DNA from: PFJX01 sp031426735
Lineage (GTDB): Bacteria; Pseudomonadota; Gammaproteobacteria; Burkholderiales; Thiobacillaceae
Direction of reading: 5' to 3'
DNA: 64,000 nt
NCBI GenBank assembly: GCA_031426735.1
Contig: JASJPK010000107.1
Coordinates: 18,170 to 82,169 of the forward strand
Position 1 is the stretch's first letter. Below: more notes on the stretch, generated by a model. That model did not search any database. It saw only the letters and a program-made list of their open reading frames with translations, and was not told where the DNA came from. The stretch is not shown here.

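Noticed and set aside
55951..64000. CRISPR array or transposon-derived repeat
   Set aside because: The repeats are long, in frame and protein-coding with variable divergence; there is no short repeat-spacer pattern or terminal inverted repeat.

Overview
The window looks like the chromosome of a GC-rich betaproteobacterium that makes extracellular polymer. This rests on an exosortase/PEP-CTERM sorting signature: a sigma-54 activator with a VpsR-like N-terminus, a PrsT-type TPR lipoprotein, and a PEP-CTERM protein preceded by a sigma-54 promoter. The genus is not resolved. No tRNA, rRNA, insertion sequence or CRISPR array was seen.

Layout. Positions 1-4091 (plus strand) hold the activator, cut at the left edge, followed by prsT. 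Positions 4092-4504 are intergenic and full of inverted repeats. Positions 4556-5425 (minus) are a PEP-CTERM protein with its own terminator and a near-consensus -24/-12 promoter at 5511-5526. Positions 5883-11002 (minus) are a tightly packed five-gene operon. In order of transcription it encodes a GT41 (O-GlcNAc-transferase-like) glycosyltransferase, a kinase-like protein, an unrecognised protein, a cytokinin-dehydrogenase-like FAD oxidoreductase and a P-loop kinase. Three of its four junctions overlap by 4 to 8 bases.

From 11404 to the right edge (82% of the window) a single plus-strand frame stays open. It is the 5' part of a giant gene of at least 17,532 codons. Its product begins with an LEPR-XLL motif and is then built almost entirely of repeats. 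In order these are: an autotransporter-like beta segment; about two dozen ~160-residue modules that include a 1,549-residue tandem super-repeat; EF-hand-like loops inserted at one fixed place in the module; a short RTX block; a helical-looking L-x-x-x-Q-x-x-V repeat; an aromatic-rich island; about nine D-R-S-[IL]-D-L modules; and a long filamentous-haemagglutinin-like beta-solenoid ending in 204-288-residue super-repeats. The C-terminus is outside the window, so its secretion route cannot be read directly.

How it may fit together (inference). The activator plus RpoN would switch on PEP-CTERM and matrix genes, and PrsT would act in the exosortase system. The giant LEPR-XLL protein would be a surface or matrix adhesin. 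The divergent operon, led by a GT41 enzyme, may modify that adhesin or make another glycoconjugate; GT41 enzymes of the HMW1C type glycosylate large adhesins in the cytoplasm.
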